A stretch of 64,000 bases of DNA from an uncultured Bacteroidia bacterium (GTDB taxonomy: Bacteria; Bacteroidota; Bacteroidia; Bacteroidales; UBA932). A program made the translations under genes and the position numbers. The notes under the pieces are model-generated. The model saw nothing but the letters and a program-made list of their open reading frames with translations, was not told the DNA's origin and ran no database searches. The DNA lies in contig CACZCQ010000006.1 in NCBI GenBank assembly GCA_902779765.1, positions 53,215 through 117,214 of the forward strand. Reading direction: 5' to 3'. Positions 25,853-34,611 of this stretch are shown here, piece after piece (position 1 is the stretch's first letter; the number at the start of each line of letters is the position of its first letter).

Positions 25853-27601
25853 ATGAAAGCGAGACATATTACATCCTTCGTTGCGGCCGCCGTCATCGCC
25901 GCATCATGTTCCGGTCCTAAGGACGGGACGTATTCATTAAGGCTCCTTACTACCAACGACATCCACGGTACTTTCTTCGATTCGACCTATGTGGGCGGGA
26001 ATGTCAAGAAGTCCCTCTACTGCGTGAAGTATATGGTGGACAGCGTCAGGGCTGACGCGGGAGAGGAGAATGTGATCCTTCTGGATGCCGGAGACATCCT
26101 CCAGGGGGACAATGCCGCATACTATTTCAATTATGTGGACACGGTCACTCCCCACGTATATCCGCGTATGGCCAAATACATGGAATATGACGCCGTGGTC
26201 CTCGGCAACCATGACATCGAGACCGGACATGCCGTTTATGACAGGGTTGCCAGGGATATGAAGTCCAACAAGATTCCCTTCCTGGCCGGAAACGCCATCC
26301 GCAACGACAACGGAAAGCCGTATTTCCCGTTGTATACGGTCATTAAACGCCACGGACTGAAGATAGCCATCCTCGGTTACGACAATGCGAATATCGCCGG
26401 ATGGCTTTCGGAACGCCTCTGGTCGGGGATGAAGTTCGAGAACCTGATCCCCCTCGTCCAGAAGGATGTCGACAAGGTCATCGCAAAGGAGAAGCCCCAC
26501 GTGGTCATAGTCGCGACCCACACCGCCACCGGCTCCGGTGACGGTTCCCAGCTTGAGAGCCAGGGCCTGGACCTGATGAAGAACCTCAGGGGCGTGGACT
26601 TCCTGGTCTGCTCACATGACCACAGGCCGACCGTTGTCACCAGCGATACCCTGTGCCTGATCAATTCCGGAAGCCATTGCCGTTACGTGGGTGAAGGGAA
26701 ACTGGACGTGACCGTAAGGAAGGGGAAGGTCGAGAAGAAGTCGGTTTCAGCCCACCTCATCCTTACGGACCGTTATAAGATCGATACCCTCATGGCTGCG
26801 AAGTTCCATGACGACTATGTGGCAGTGAAAGAATTCACCACCAGGGAAGTCGGCGAACTCAAGGTGAACCTGGCCACCAGGGATGCCTACAAGGGGCAGT
26901 GTGACTATCTCAACCTGATCCACACCCTGAGCATCACCTGCTCGCCTGCGCAGCTGTCATTCGCCGCACCTCTGACATACAACGGGAACGTGAAGGCCGG
27001 GACCCTGATATACAATGACCTATTTACCATCTACCCCTTTGAGAACCAGCTGTATGTCATCAGGATGACGGGGAAGGAGATAAAGGATTATCTGGAAGCT
27101 TCCTACGACAACTGGATAAATACTGTGTCTTCACCTTCCGACCACGTCCTCAAGATCGTCGACAGGGATGATCCCAGGACAGGGCAGAAGTCCTGGTCGT
27201 TCGTGGGCCGTTCCTACAATTTCGATTCAGCGGCCGGTATGTATTATACGGTGGATGTGACAAAACCGAGAGGAGAGAGGGTCGTCGTCGATTCCCTCGT
27301 TGGAGGAGCGCCCCTTGAACCTGACAAGACGTACAACGTGGCCGTCACTTCCTACCGTGCCAGCGGGGGAGGCGGCCTGATGCAGGCGGCCGGTGTCGAT
27401 ACCGGAAAGATCGAGGAAAGGATAGTGGAGACCTATCCCGAGATCCGCGACATCCTGTACAATTATCTTATGGATATGGGTTCGATCGACCCTGCGGTTG
27501 TCGGCGACCCCGCGCGTATCGGGAGCTGGAGATTCGTTCCGGAGGACCTGGCCGGCCAGGCGTTGGAAAGGGACATGGACCTGCTTTTCGGCAGGCGCTA
27601 G
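25853..27601 (+). CDS. UshA-like 5-prime-nucleotidase/metallophosphatase lipoprotein
   Basis: About 582 residues from the ATG at 25853, which starts a lipoprotein signal (lipobox to Cys19). The N-terminal calcineurin-like metallophosphatase domain shows TTNDIHG (33-39), DAGDILQGDN, GNHDIE and SHDHRP metal-binding motifs. The C-terminal 5-nucleotidase domain (about 330-540) has the substrate-binding YPFENQLYV and SYRASGGGG. It should hydrolyse nucleotides or related phosphoesters outside the cytoplasm. It overlaps the convergent AraC gene by four bases. Confidence 0.9.
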   Translation: MKARHITSFVAAAVIAASCSGPKDGTYSLRLLTTNDIHGTFFDSTYVGGNVKKSLYCVKYMVDSVRADAGEENVILLDAGDILQGDNAAYYFNYVDTVTPHVYPRMAKYMEYDAVVLGNHDIETGHAVYDRVARDMKSNKIPFLAGNAIRNDNGKPYFPLYTVIKRHGLKIAILGYDNANIAGWLSERLWSGMKFENLIPLVQKDVDKVIAKEKPHVVIVATHTATGSGDGSQLESQGLDLMKNLRGVDFLVCSHDHRPTVVTSDTLCLINSGSHCRYVGEGKLDVTVRKGKVEKKSVSAHLILTDRYKIDTLMAAKFHDDYVAVKEFTTREVGELKVNLATRDAYKGQCDYLNLIHTLSITCSPAQLSFAAPLTYNGNVKAGTLIYNDLFTIYPFENQLYVIRMTGKEIKDYLEASYDNWINTVSSPSDHVLKIVDRDDPRTGQKSWSFVGRSYNFDSAAGMYYTVDVTKPRGERVVVDSLVGGAPLEPDKTYNVAVTSYRASGGGGLMQAAGVDTGKIEERIVETYPEIRDILYNYLMDMGSIDPAVVGDPARIGSWRFVPEDLAGQALERDMDLLFGRR

Positions 27602-28494
27602 GCCTTAGGGCTCTGGGTCATCGCCCTGTATTCTCCGGGAGTATGGCCCGTCACATGGCGGAATGCCGTGAAGAAATAGTCATGATTGTTGTAGCCTACG
27701 TGGTAGGCTACTTCTTTTATGCTCATGGCGGTGTTGGTGAGCAGTTCCTTCGCCTTGCTCATCCTGACCTCGTTGATGAAGCGGGCGGGGGAGAAACCGG
27801 TGTATTCCTTGAATATCTTCCTGAATGAGGAATAGCTCAGGCACAGCCGGGAGGCGATCTCCTCCGGAGAGATATTCATATAGTTGTCATAGATCATCAC
27901 CTTGGCCTGGCCGATCTTGTTCGCTGCGTCCGAGTCTTCGAACTGCGAGTTTCGGTCATAGAAATATGCAAGGCTCAGCAGACGTCCGACTATCCCGGCC
28001 AGGAACTGCTGGAAGCCGGACTCCTGGGCCTCCGCTGCGGCGATGGCATCTTTGTACAGGTTGACGATGTCTTCGTGGATATTGACCTTGAACACTGGAT
28101 TGTCCTTGCTGAAGAAGCCTTGCGCGATGAGGTTGTCAACGAAATGACCGTTGAAGCCGATCCAGTATTCCTTCCAGCCTGTCTGCCTGTCCGGATGGTA
28201 GGAATGCCATTCCCCGGGGAACAGAAGGAACATCATCCCACGTTCGATATTCACCGCCCTCGTCCTGCCCAGGGTCTCGCAGAAGAACTTTCCCCTGCCT
28301 TCGGTGATGTACAGCAGCTGATACTCGTGCAGGACCCTTCCTCTCTCCTGCTTGAAGATGTAGCGGGAGGGATGGTTCCTCGGCGGATAGTCGGCTCCCG
28401 GAGGGATCTCCTGGAAGCCTGCGGAGTTGACCGCCGTTCCCCATTTCAGGTCAACAGGATTCACTGCCAAATATTTGAGGTGGACGGACTCCAT
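27598..28494 (-). CDS. AraC family regulator, probably of rhamnose genes
   Basis: About 298 residues from the ATG at 28494; the track of in-frame codons upstream lacks conserved sequence and runs into the promoter. An N-terminal cupin-like sensor (about 20-150, with HEYQLLYITEGRGKF and LLFPGEWHSY) is followed by a C-terminal double helix-turn-helix (about 195-290, with EVAYHVGYNNHDYFFTAFRHVTGHTPGEYR). Divergent from rhaB and separated by about 150 bases, as for RhaR/RhaS-type activators. Rhamnose as the effector is inferred from position. Confidence 0.85.
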   Translation of the reverse strand: MESVHLKYLAVNPVDLKWGTAVNSAGFQEIPPGADYPPRNHPSRYIFKQERGRVLHEYQLLYITEGRGKFFCETLGRTRAVNIERGMMFLLFPGEWHSYHPDRQTGWKEYWIGFNGHFVDNLIAQGFFSKDNPVFKVNIHEDIVNLYKDAIAAAEAQESGFQQFLAGIVGRLLSLAYFYDRNSQFEDSDAANKIGQAKVMIYDNYMNISPEEIASRLCLSYSSFRKIFKEYTGFSPARFINEVRMSKAKELLTNTAMSIKEVAYHVGYNNHDYFFTAFRHVTGHTPGEYRAMTQSPKA

Positions 28495-28530
28495 AAGTCG
28501 TGATAGATTTGAACCAGGTGATATTCTTGA

Positions 28531-28538
28531 CAAATATA
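28531..28538 (-). promoter_or_regulatory. -7 box for the AraC regulator
   Basis: Minus strand TATATTTG, 36 bases before the regulator ATG, in the shared 150-base region with rhaB. Confidence 0.4.
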
Positions 28539-28587
28539 TGAAAAATTCCCAAATCAAATTTCCAAGTCATATTGTCAGAATCTTAAC

Positions 28588-28617
28588 TTGAACAGAATAG
28601 AAAAAAGAGGAAATTTG
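28588..28617 (+). promoter_or_regulatory. Promoter of rhaB-rhaA
   Basis: TTG at 28588-28590, a 19-base spacer and GAAATTTG at 28610-28617, a near-consensus -7 box with G in place of the first T. The weakened box fits an activator-dependent promoter. Confidence 0.5.
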
Positions 28618-28643
28618 TAAAAGACGTAAAGTACCACATAATC

Positions 28644-30062
28644 ATGTATTTTCTTGCATTCGATCTCGGAGCCACCAGCGGCAGGGCAATCCTCGGCAGT
28701 GTGGACAACGGCCGTCTGGCCTCGGAAGAAGTTTACAGGTTCCCAAACGCCGTCAAGGAAATCGACGGGAAGTATTACTGGGACATATATTCACTTTATG
28801 ACCATTTCAAGGCTGCCTTGAAGGAGGTGGCGTCGAGGGGCGTCAAGGTGGAGTCGATAGGAATCGACACCTGGGGCGTGGATTTCGGCTGCATAGGTGA
28901 GGACGGTTCGATCCTCGGCCTTCCCAGGGCTTACCGTGACCCCTACACCGACGGAATTCCTGAAGAAGTGTTCAAGGTGATTCCCAAGGAGGAACTCTAC
29001 GGCATCACCGGAACCCAGATCATGAACTTCAATACGATCTTCCAGATCTACGCCCAGCACAAGGAGCCGGATTCCCCGATCCACAAGGCTAAGGAGATTC
29101 TCTTCATGCCCGACCTGATGGCATACATGCTCACCGGTGAAAGGGTCTGTGAATATACCGACGCCTCGACATCGGGGCTCATCGATCCCAGGACGAGGGA
29201 CTTCGACCGCAGCCTTCTCGAGCGCCTCGGAATAGACTCGTCCATCCTCAGGCCGATAGTCCAGCCCGGGACGAAAGTGGGCGTCCTCAAGGATGAGATC
29301 TGCAAGGCTACCGGAATGGATCCCGTTCCCGTGATCGCCGTGGCGGGCCATGACACGGCGTCCGCGATCGCCGCCGTTCCTGCGGAGGACGAGCATTTCG
29401 CATACCTCAGCAGCGGAACCTGGAGCCTGATGGGAATCGAATCCCCGGTGCCGGTGATTGACAGCAAGTCTTATGAATATAATGTTACCAACGAGGGTGG
29501 AATAGAGGGAACTACCAGGTTCCTGAAGAACATAACCGGGATGTGGCTCCTTGAGCAGAGCCGTAAGACCTGGGCCGCAGAAGGCAGGAATTACACCTAT
29601 GCCGAGATCGAGGCCATGGGACGCGAGGAAATCGATTTCCCGTCAACCATCGACCCTGACGATCCGCGCTTCGCCGCTCCGAAGGACATGGATGCCGAGA
29701 TCAAGGCGGCCGTCGCCGAGTCAGGGCAGCCTGTCCCGCAGAATGACGCGCAGATGATCAGTTGCATCTATCACAGCCTTACCAGGAAATACAAGGACGT
29801 GATTGCGATGCTCCAGAATTTCGCATCCTTCACCATCGACAAGCTTCACGTCATTGGCGGAGGTTCCGCCAACAAGTTCGTGAGCCAGCTTACCGCCGAC
29901 ACCCTTGGGATGCCGGTCATAGCCGGACCCGTCGAAGGTACTGCCATCGGAAACATCATGATGCAGGCCAAGGTGGCGGGACTGGTGAAAGACCGTTGGG
30001 AGATGCGCCGGATCATTGCGGATTCGATAGAAGTCAGAACTTACATGCCAAACAATCAATAA
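28644..30062 (+). CDS. rhaB: Rhamnulokinase
   Basis: 472-residue FGGY-type sugar kinase converting L-rhamnulose to L-rhamnulose 1-phosphate. The N-terminal phosphate loop FDLGATSGRAILG (about 5-17), GIDTWGVDFG (about 75-84), the second-domain VAGHDTASAIAAVP and YLSSGTWSLMG, and the C-terminal VIGGGSANKFVSQLTA are diagnostic for RhaB. Followed nine bases later by rhaA. No aldolase (rhaD) or rhamnose permease follows. Confidence 0.95.
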   Translation: MYFLAFDLGATSGRAILGSVDNGRLASEEVYRFPNAVKEIDGKYYWDIYSLYDHFKAALKEVASRGVKVESIGIDTWGVDFGCIGEDGSILGLPRAYRDPYTDGIPEEVFKVIPKEELYGITGTQIMNFNTIFQIYAQHKEPDSPIHKAKEILFMPDLMAYMLTGERVCEYTDASTSGLIDPRTRDFDRSLLERLGIDSSILRPIVQPGTKVGVLKDEICKATGMDPVPVIAVAGHDTASAIAAVPAEDEHFAYLSSGTWSLMGIESPVPVIDSKSYEYNVTNEGGIEGTTRFLKNITGMWLLEQSRKTWAAEGRNYTYAEIEAMGREEIDFPSTIDPDDPRFAAPKDMDAEIKAAVAESGQPVPQNDAQMISCIYHSLTRKYKDVIAMLQNFASFTIDKLHVIGGGSANKFVSQLTADTLGMPVIAGPVEGTAIGNIMMQAKVAGLVKDRWEMRRIIADSIEVRTYMPNNQ

Positions 30063-30071
30063 TTTATCAAT

Positions 30072-31322
30072 ATGGAAGAGAAAAAGATTTTGAAGGCCTA
30101 TGAGTTGGCCAAGGAGCGTTATGCAGCTATCGGCGTCGACACCGACAAGGCGGTCGAGCAGCTTGAGAAGCAGCAGATTTCCCTGCATTGCTGGCAAACC
30201 GACGACGTGATGGGATTCGAGAGCGCCGCAGGTCTTTCCGGAGGAATCCAGACTACCGGCAACTATCCCGGTCGCGCCCGCAATATCGACGAGGTTCGTG
30301 CTGACCTTGAGTTCGTGAAAACCCTGCTTGCAGGTAACCACCGCGTCAACCTCCACGAAATCTACGGAGATTTCGGAGGCAAGTTTGTAGACCGCGACCA
30401 GGTGGGTGTAGAGCAGTTCCAGAGCTGGATCGAGTGGGCGAAGGAGAACAACTTCAAGCTTGATTTCAACTCCACTTCCTTCGGCCATCCCAAGAGCGGA
30501 GACCTCTCCCTTGCCAATCCCGATCCCGCCATCCGCGAGTTCTGGATCGAGCATACCAAGCGCTGCCGCCGCATCGCCGACGCGATGGGAAAGGCGCAGG
30601 ACGATCCCTGCATCATGAACATCTGGGTACACGACGGCCAGAAGGACTATACGGTCAACCGCAAGAAGTACCGTGAGATACTGGCCGCTTCCCTTGATGA
30701 GATCCTCAAGGAGGACCTGCCGGGAATGAAGAGCTGCGTCGAGGCCAAGCTGTTCGGAATCGGACTTGAGAGCTATACCGTCGGATCGATGGATTTCTTC
30801 GAGGGCTACTGCGCCTCCAGGAAGGTCATCTACACCCTCGATACCGGTCACTACGAGCCGACTGAGAATGTCGCTGACAAGGTGTCATCCCTCCTGCTCT
30901 ATGTACCCGAGCTGATGCTGCACGTGAGCCGTCCTGTACGTTGGGATTCCGACCATGTGACGATCATGAACGACATGACCCTTGATTTCTTCAAGGAGCT
31001 CGTGCGCAGCGAGGCTTTGCATCGCGCCCACGTAGGTCTTGACTACTTCGACGCCTCCATCAACAGGATTGGAGCCTACATCATCGGTACCCGTGCCACC
31101 CAGAAGTGCATCCTGAGCGCACTGCTCGAGCCGCTCGCCAAACTGCGCGAGTATGAGGCCGAAGGCAAGGGCTTCCAGAAGCTCGCCCTCCTCGAGGAGG
31201 CCAAGACCCTGCCGTTCGGTGCCGTATTCGATTACTTCAACTTCAAGAACGACGTTCCCGTCGGCGAGGAGTTCATCCCTTGCATCGAGAAGTACGAGAA
31301 GGAAGTCACCTCCAAGCGATAA
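30072..31322 (+). CDS. rhaA: L-rhamnose isomerase
   Basis: 416-residue Mn-dependent TIM-barrel isomerase converting L-rhamnose to L-rhamnulose. It has WQTDDVMGFE near the N-terminus, VNLHEIYGDFGGKFVDRD, FNSTSFGHPKSGDLSLANPD with barrel metal ligands, NIWVHDGQKD and VGLDYFDASINRI, all typical of RhaA. It forms an operon with rhaB, and its 3-prime end overlaps the convergent SIS isomerase gene by 17 bases. The product is intact and of normal length. Confidence 0.95.
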   Translation: MEEKKILKAYELAKERYAAIGVDTDKAVEQLEKQQISLHCWQTDDVMGFESAAGLSGGIQTTGNYPGRARNIDEVRADLEFVKTLLAGNHRVNLHEIYGDFGGKFVDRDQVGVEQFQSWIEWAKENNFKLDFNSTSFGHPKSGDLSLANPDPAIREFWIEHTKRCRRIADAMGKAQDDPCIMNIWVHDGQKDYTVNRKKYREILAASLDEILKEDLPGMKSCVEAKLFGIGLESYTVGSMDFFEGYCASRKVIYTLDTGHYEPTENVADKVSSLLLYVPELMLHVSRPVRWDSDHVTIMNDMTLDFFKELVRSEALHRAHVGLDYFDASINRIGAYIIGTRATQKCILSALLEPLAKLREYEAEGKGFQKLALLEEAKTLPFGAVFDYFNFKNDVPVGEEFIPCIEKYEKEVTSKR

Positions 31323-31893
31323 TTTCCTCTATCGCCTCGATGAGGATGTGTATCACCTTGATGTGGATTTCCTGGATGCGGTCCGAATGAGGTGCATCAG
31401 GAGCCATGATCGAAACATTGGCAAGCTCTGAAAGGGGCTTGCCTTTTTTCGATGTGAGCGCGATGACCGCCACTCCGTTGTCCCGTGCTTCCAGTGCCGC
31501 ATTGACAACATCGGGCGAGGTCCCGCTGGTGCTTATGGCAAGCAGCACATCTTCGGCCTTCCCGAATGCATTGATCCAGCGTCTGAAGACTTCGTCAAAC
31601 GAATAGTCATTCCCGACGCAGGTCAGGTATGCAGGGTCGTTGATGGCCATGGCCGGTATGGGAGACCTGTCTGACCTGAAACGTCCGGTCAGTTCCTCTG
31701 CAAAGTGTGTGGCGTCACACAGGGAACCCCCGTTGCCGCAGCTGATTATCTTTCCACCGGCCAGGATGCATCTTGCCATTATGCCGGCTGCCTCCTGTAT
31801 GGCGGGAATGGTTTCCGGATCGGCCAGGAACCGGTCCAGTTCTTCGCGTGCCTCTTCCAGGCTGTGTCCGATTATTCCTTGGATATCTTTCAT
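31306..31893 (-). CDS. SIS-domain phosphosugar isomerase (GmhA/DiaA type)
   Basis: 195-residue single SIS domain. The SxGNGGS-type loop ISCGNGGSLCDATHFAEELTGRF (read near 50-72) and the AISTSGTSPDV phosphate-binding turn match D-sedoheptulose 7-phosphate isomerase (GmhA), the first step of ADP-heptose synthesis for LPS. DiaA, a DnaA-binding relative, is the alternative. The gene overlaps the upstream ROK kinase by four bases and no other heptose genes are near, so a catabolic role with the kinase is also possible. Confidence 0.8.
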   Translation of the reverse strand: MKDIQGIIGHSLEEAREELDRFLADPETIPAIQEAAGIMARCILAGGKIISCGNGGSLCDATHFAEELTGRFRSDRSPIPAMAINDPAYLTCVGNDYSFDEVFRRWINAFGKAEDVLLAISTSGTSPDVVNAALEARDNGVAVIALTSKKGKPLSELANVSIMAPDAPHSDRIQEIHIKVIHILIEAIEEIIAWR

Positions 31894-32858
31894 AATATGC
31901 TTGCGGCTATTGAGAGGGCGGCATAGTCGCCGATGGATTCACCGAGTGCGGCCGGGACCACCTTGCAGACCTTGTTGGCCAGAGGCAGGGCTTCCTGTGC
32001 CAGGACCTCTTCCATCAGGGGCTTGAATATGTCCTCGTTGCGTGCGTAGATACTTCCTATGACGATGACCTCGGGATTGAGGATATCGATAACTATCGAC
32101 AGGCCCTTGCCCAACTGACGGGCAGAGATCCCATAGACCCGTTTGGCCAGGGGATCGCCTTCCCTCATGGCATCAGCCACGGCTTTTGCCGTAATATCAT
32201 CCAGATTGCCGTCAGGACACCATGGGACGGAATGCCCCATCTGGAGACGTTCCTTGACCATCGATCTGGCAAGCTGTTCGATTCCGCTGCCGCTGCAGAA
32301 ACCCTCGAACGAGCCGGCTTTCCCATAACCCACCGGTCCGAATCCTTCCAGACGGATATGTCCGAGTTCGCCGGCATTGTCATTGGTGCCTGTGTACAGC
32401 TTCCCGTCCAGGATCAATCCAGCTCCCAATCCGGTTCCGAAAGTCATGAAAACCATGTTCCTGGTACCCTTGCCGGCACCGAACAACCATTCTGCAAGGG
32501 CACAGGCATTGGCATCGTTGTGGACGGCAGCCGGGACTCCGAATTCTTCGGACAGGATCCTTACGATGGGTATGTTGTCCCAACCAGGCAGGTTTGGAGG
32601 AGACATGATCACTCCGGTCCTGCTGTCCAGGGGACCTCCGCAGCTGATACCTATCGCACTTATACCTTCTGAGCCCAGCCCGTTCCTTTCCATGACCTCC
32701 CTGAGAGCGGATTTTATGTCCCTTATGGTACCTTCAACGTCGGTTGTGGGGAAGCGCAGTTTGTCCTTGATCACTATCCCCCCCGATTCGGGAAGGCCGA
32801 GGGTGACGGCGCATTTGGTACCCCCGATATCGACACCGGCCAACAATCTGTATTTCAT
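31890..32858 (-). CDS. ROK family sugar kinase
   Basis: 322 residues. The N-terminal phosphate motif VDIGGTKCAVTLG (about 9-21), substrate loop NDANACALAEWLFGAG, FGTGLGAGLI and the ROK signature region ELGHIRLEGFGP are present. The usual zinc-binding CxCGxxGCxE is replaced by a GYGKAGSFE-type sequence in which the cysteines are lost; that subfamily occurs elsewhere. It probably phosphorylates glucose, ManNAc or a related hexose; specificity cannot be read. Translationally coupled (ATGA-type overlap) to the SIS isomerase. Confidence 0.88.
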   Translation of the reverse strand: MKYRLLAGVDIGGTKCAVTLGLPESGGIVIKDKLRFPTTDVEGTIRDIKSALREVMERNGLGSEGISAIGISCGGPLDSRTGVIMSPPNLPGWDNIPIVRILSEEFGVPAAVHNDANACALAEWLFGAGKGTRNMVFMTFGTGLGAGLILDGKLYTGTNDNAGELGHIRLEGFGPVGYGKAGSFEGFCSGSGIEQLARSMVKERLQMGHSVPWCPDGNLDDITAKAVADAMREGDPLAKRVYGISARQLGKGLSIVIDILNPEVIVIGSIYARNEDIFKPLMEEVLAQEALPLANKVCKVVPAALGESIGDYAALSIAASIL

Positions 32859-32898
32859 TGCATAAAAGGTTTTGTCCTTAAAATTACGATAAAATTCT

Positions 32899-32906
32899 TA
32901 TATTAG
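32899..32906 (+). promoter_or_regulatory. Possible -7 box for the GH32 operon
   Basis: TATATTAG, an imperfect match to TAnnTTTG, ending seven bases before the ATG of the GH32 gene. If used, the mRNA would be almost leaderless. Confidence 0.35.
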
Positions 32907-32913
32907 TACTATC

Positions 32914-34611
32914 ATGAAAAGAATACTCTTTCTGACAGCCGTCCTGCTGGTTGCAGCGACTGCCCTCGCACAAATTCCGCAGATACCCGGTAACGGCCAT
33001 GCAATGCTGAAGATCCATGTAACTGGCAGATATCTCCTTCTGCCTGTCCAGGAAAGTGTAAATAATGCCGCTGTGCAGGTGATTTCCGGCGGAGAGCAGC
33101 TGCAGTCTTTCAATGTGAGGCTTGCGGCTGACAAGGTGGATTATTACGTTCCCCTGGATATCGCCAGGTTCGGAAAGGAAGAACTGCTCCTCGACATCAT
33201 GTTCCGTGGGGAAAGGACGTCCAGGAATGACTTGGAAGGGTATGAATGCTGGAAAGGGATCCGGCAAAGCGATTCTTTCGATACGGGGAACAGGGAGAGG
33301 TTCCGTCCCGTATACCACCATACTCCGGTTTATGGATGGATGAACGACCCGAACGGCATGTTCTACAAAGACGGACTCTATCATCTTTATTACCAGTGGA
33401 ATCCATACGGCTCACAATGGGAGAACATGACCTGGGGACATTCCGTTTCCCGCGACCTCATCCATTGGGAAGCCATGCCGACGGCCATCGAGCCGGACGC
33501 TCTGGGAACCATATTCAGCGGGTCGGCCGTAGTGGACAATGCCAACACTGCCGGATACGGCAGGGGAGCGGTAATGGCCTTCTATACTTCGGCGGGAAGG
33601 AACCAGACCCAGTCTTCGGCTTTCTCCACCGATGACGGAAAGACATTTACGAAGCTTCCGGACAATCCCGTAATCGTCGGCGATATCCCTGATTTCAGGG
33701 ATCCTAAGGTCTTCTGGAACGAAGATGCCGGAATATGGAATCTCATCCTGGCGGCAGGGCAGGAGATGAGGATATATTCATCCCGGAATCTCAAGGAATG
33801 GAAATACGAGAGTTCTTTCGGAGAAGGCTATGGCTGCCATCAGGGAGTCTGGGAATGCCCCGACCTGATGAAGCTTGATGTCCGAGGGACAGGCGTGCAG
33901 AAGTGGCTGCTTATCTGCAACACCAGCGGATTGCCTGCTGGAGGAAGCGGCACCCAGTATTTCATCGGAGATTTCGATGGTCACAGGTTCACAACCGACC
34001 AGAAAGAGACCCTCTGGATGGACTACGGAAAGGACCACTATGCCACCGTTACATTCGACAACGGCCCGGATGGCAGGAAGGTCGCCCTTGCCTGGATGAG
34101 CAACTGGCAGTATGCCGGTGTCGTGCCGACGATGCAGTTCCGTTCCGCCAACAGCGTTCCCCGCGACCTGGACATCTTTGAATACGGAGGCGGCCTTTTC
34201 TGCGGTTCCACTCCTTCCAAGGAACTGCTCGCCATGCGTGGCAGCAAGGTGAAACAGCCTACGGAGGCCTGCGAGATCATCGTGGACATCAAGGATGCCA
34301 CCAGTATCGTCCTTTCCAACCCTAAAGGGGAGAAGGTCATCATCGAATACAACCCCAAGGACAGGAAACTGTTCGTGGACAGGAACCTGAGCGGTGACAC
34401 CTCTTTCCATAAGGATTTCCCGGCAAGGACGGTGGCCCCTGTCCACGGAGTCATCAAGCAGCTCCGGATCTTCGTGGACCGCTGCAGCGTCGAGGTCTTC
34501 GATTCAGAAGGGAAGACTGTCATAACCAACCTCGTGTTCCCATCGGAGCCGTATTCACTCCTGAAGGTCAAGGGCGGCAAGGCAACAATCTATGCATATG
34601 GCAATTCATAA
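32914..34611 (+). CDS. Glycoside hydrolase family 32 protein (fructosidase/levanase-like)
   Basis: 565 residues with a signal peptide (about 1-19). An N-terminal beta domain (20-130) precedes the five-bladed propeller, which carries the GH32 triad: WMNDPNG with nucleophile Asp145, FRDP with the stabilising Asp263, and WECPD with the acid Glu314. The C-terminal beta-sandwich ends near 565. It should cleave fructosyl bonds of fructans or sucrose outside the cytoplasm. First gene of a three-gene unit; the end overlaps the next gene by 14-20 bases. Confidence 0.92.
   Translation: MKRILFLTAVLLVAATALAQIPQIPGNGHAMLKIHVTGRYLLLPVQESVNNAAVQVISGGEQLQSFNVRLAADKVDYYVPLDIARFGKEELLLDIMFRGERTSRNDLEGYECWKGIRQSDSFDTGNRERFRPVYHHTPVYGWMNDPNGMFYKDGLYHLYYQWNPYGSQWENMTWGHSVSRDLIHWEAMPTAIEPDALGTIFSGSAVVDNANTAGYGRGAVMAFYTSAGRNQTQSSAFSTDDGKTFTKLPDNPVIVGDIPDFRDPKVFWNEDAGIWNLILAAGQEMRIYSSRNLKEWKYESSFGEGYGCHQGVWECPDLMKLDVRGTGVQKWLLICNTSGLPAGGSGTQYFIGDFDGHRFTTDQKETLWMDYGKDHYATVTFDNGPDGRKVALAWMSNWQYAGVVPTMQFRSANSVPRDLDIFEYGGGLFCGSTPSKELLAMRGSKVKQPTEACEIIVDIKDATSIVLSNPKGEKVIIEYNPKDRKLFVDRNLSGDTSFHKDFPARTVAPVHGVIKQLRIFVDRCSVEVFDSEGKTVITNLVFPSEPYSLLKVKGGKATIYAYGNS

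Noticed and set aside
29721-30851. Minus-strand ORF of 376 codons across rhaB/rhaA
   Set aside because: Spans two certain genes on the other strand and shows no motif.
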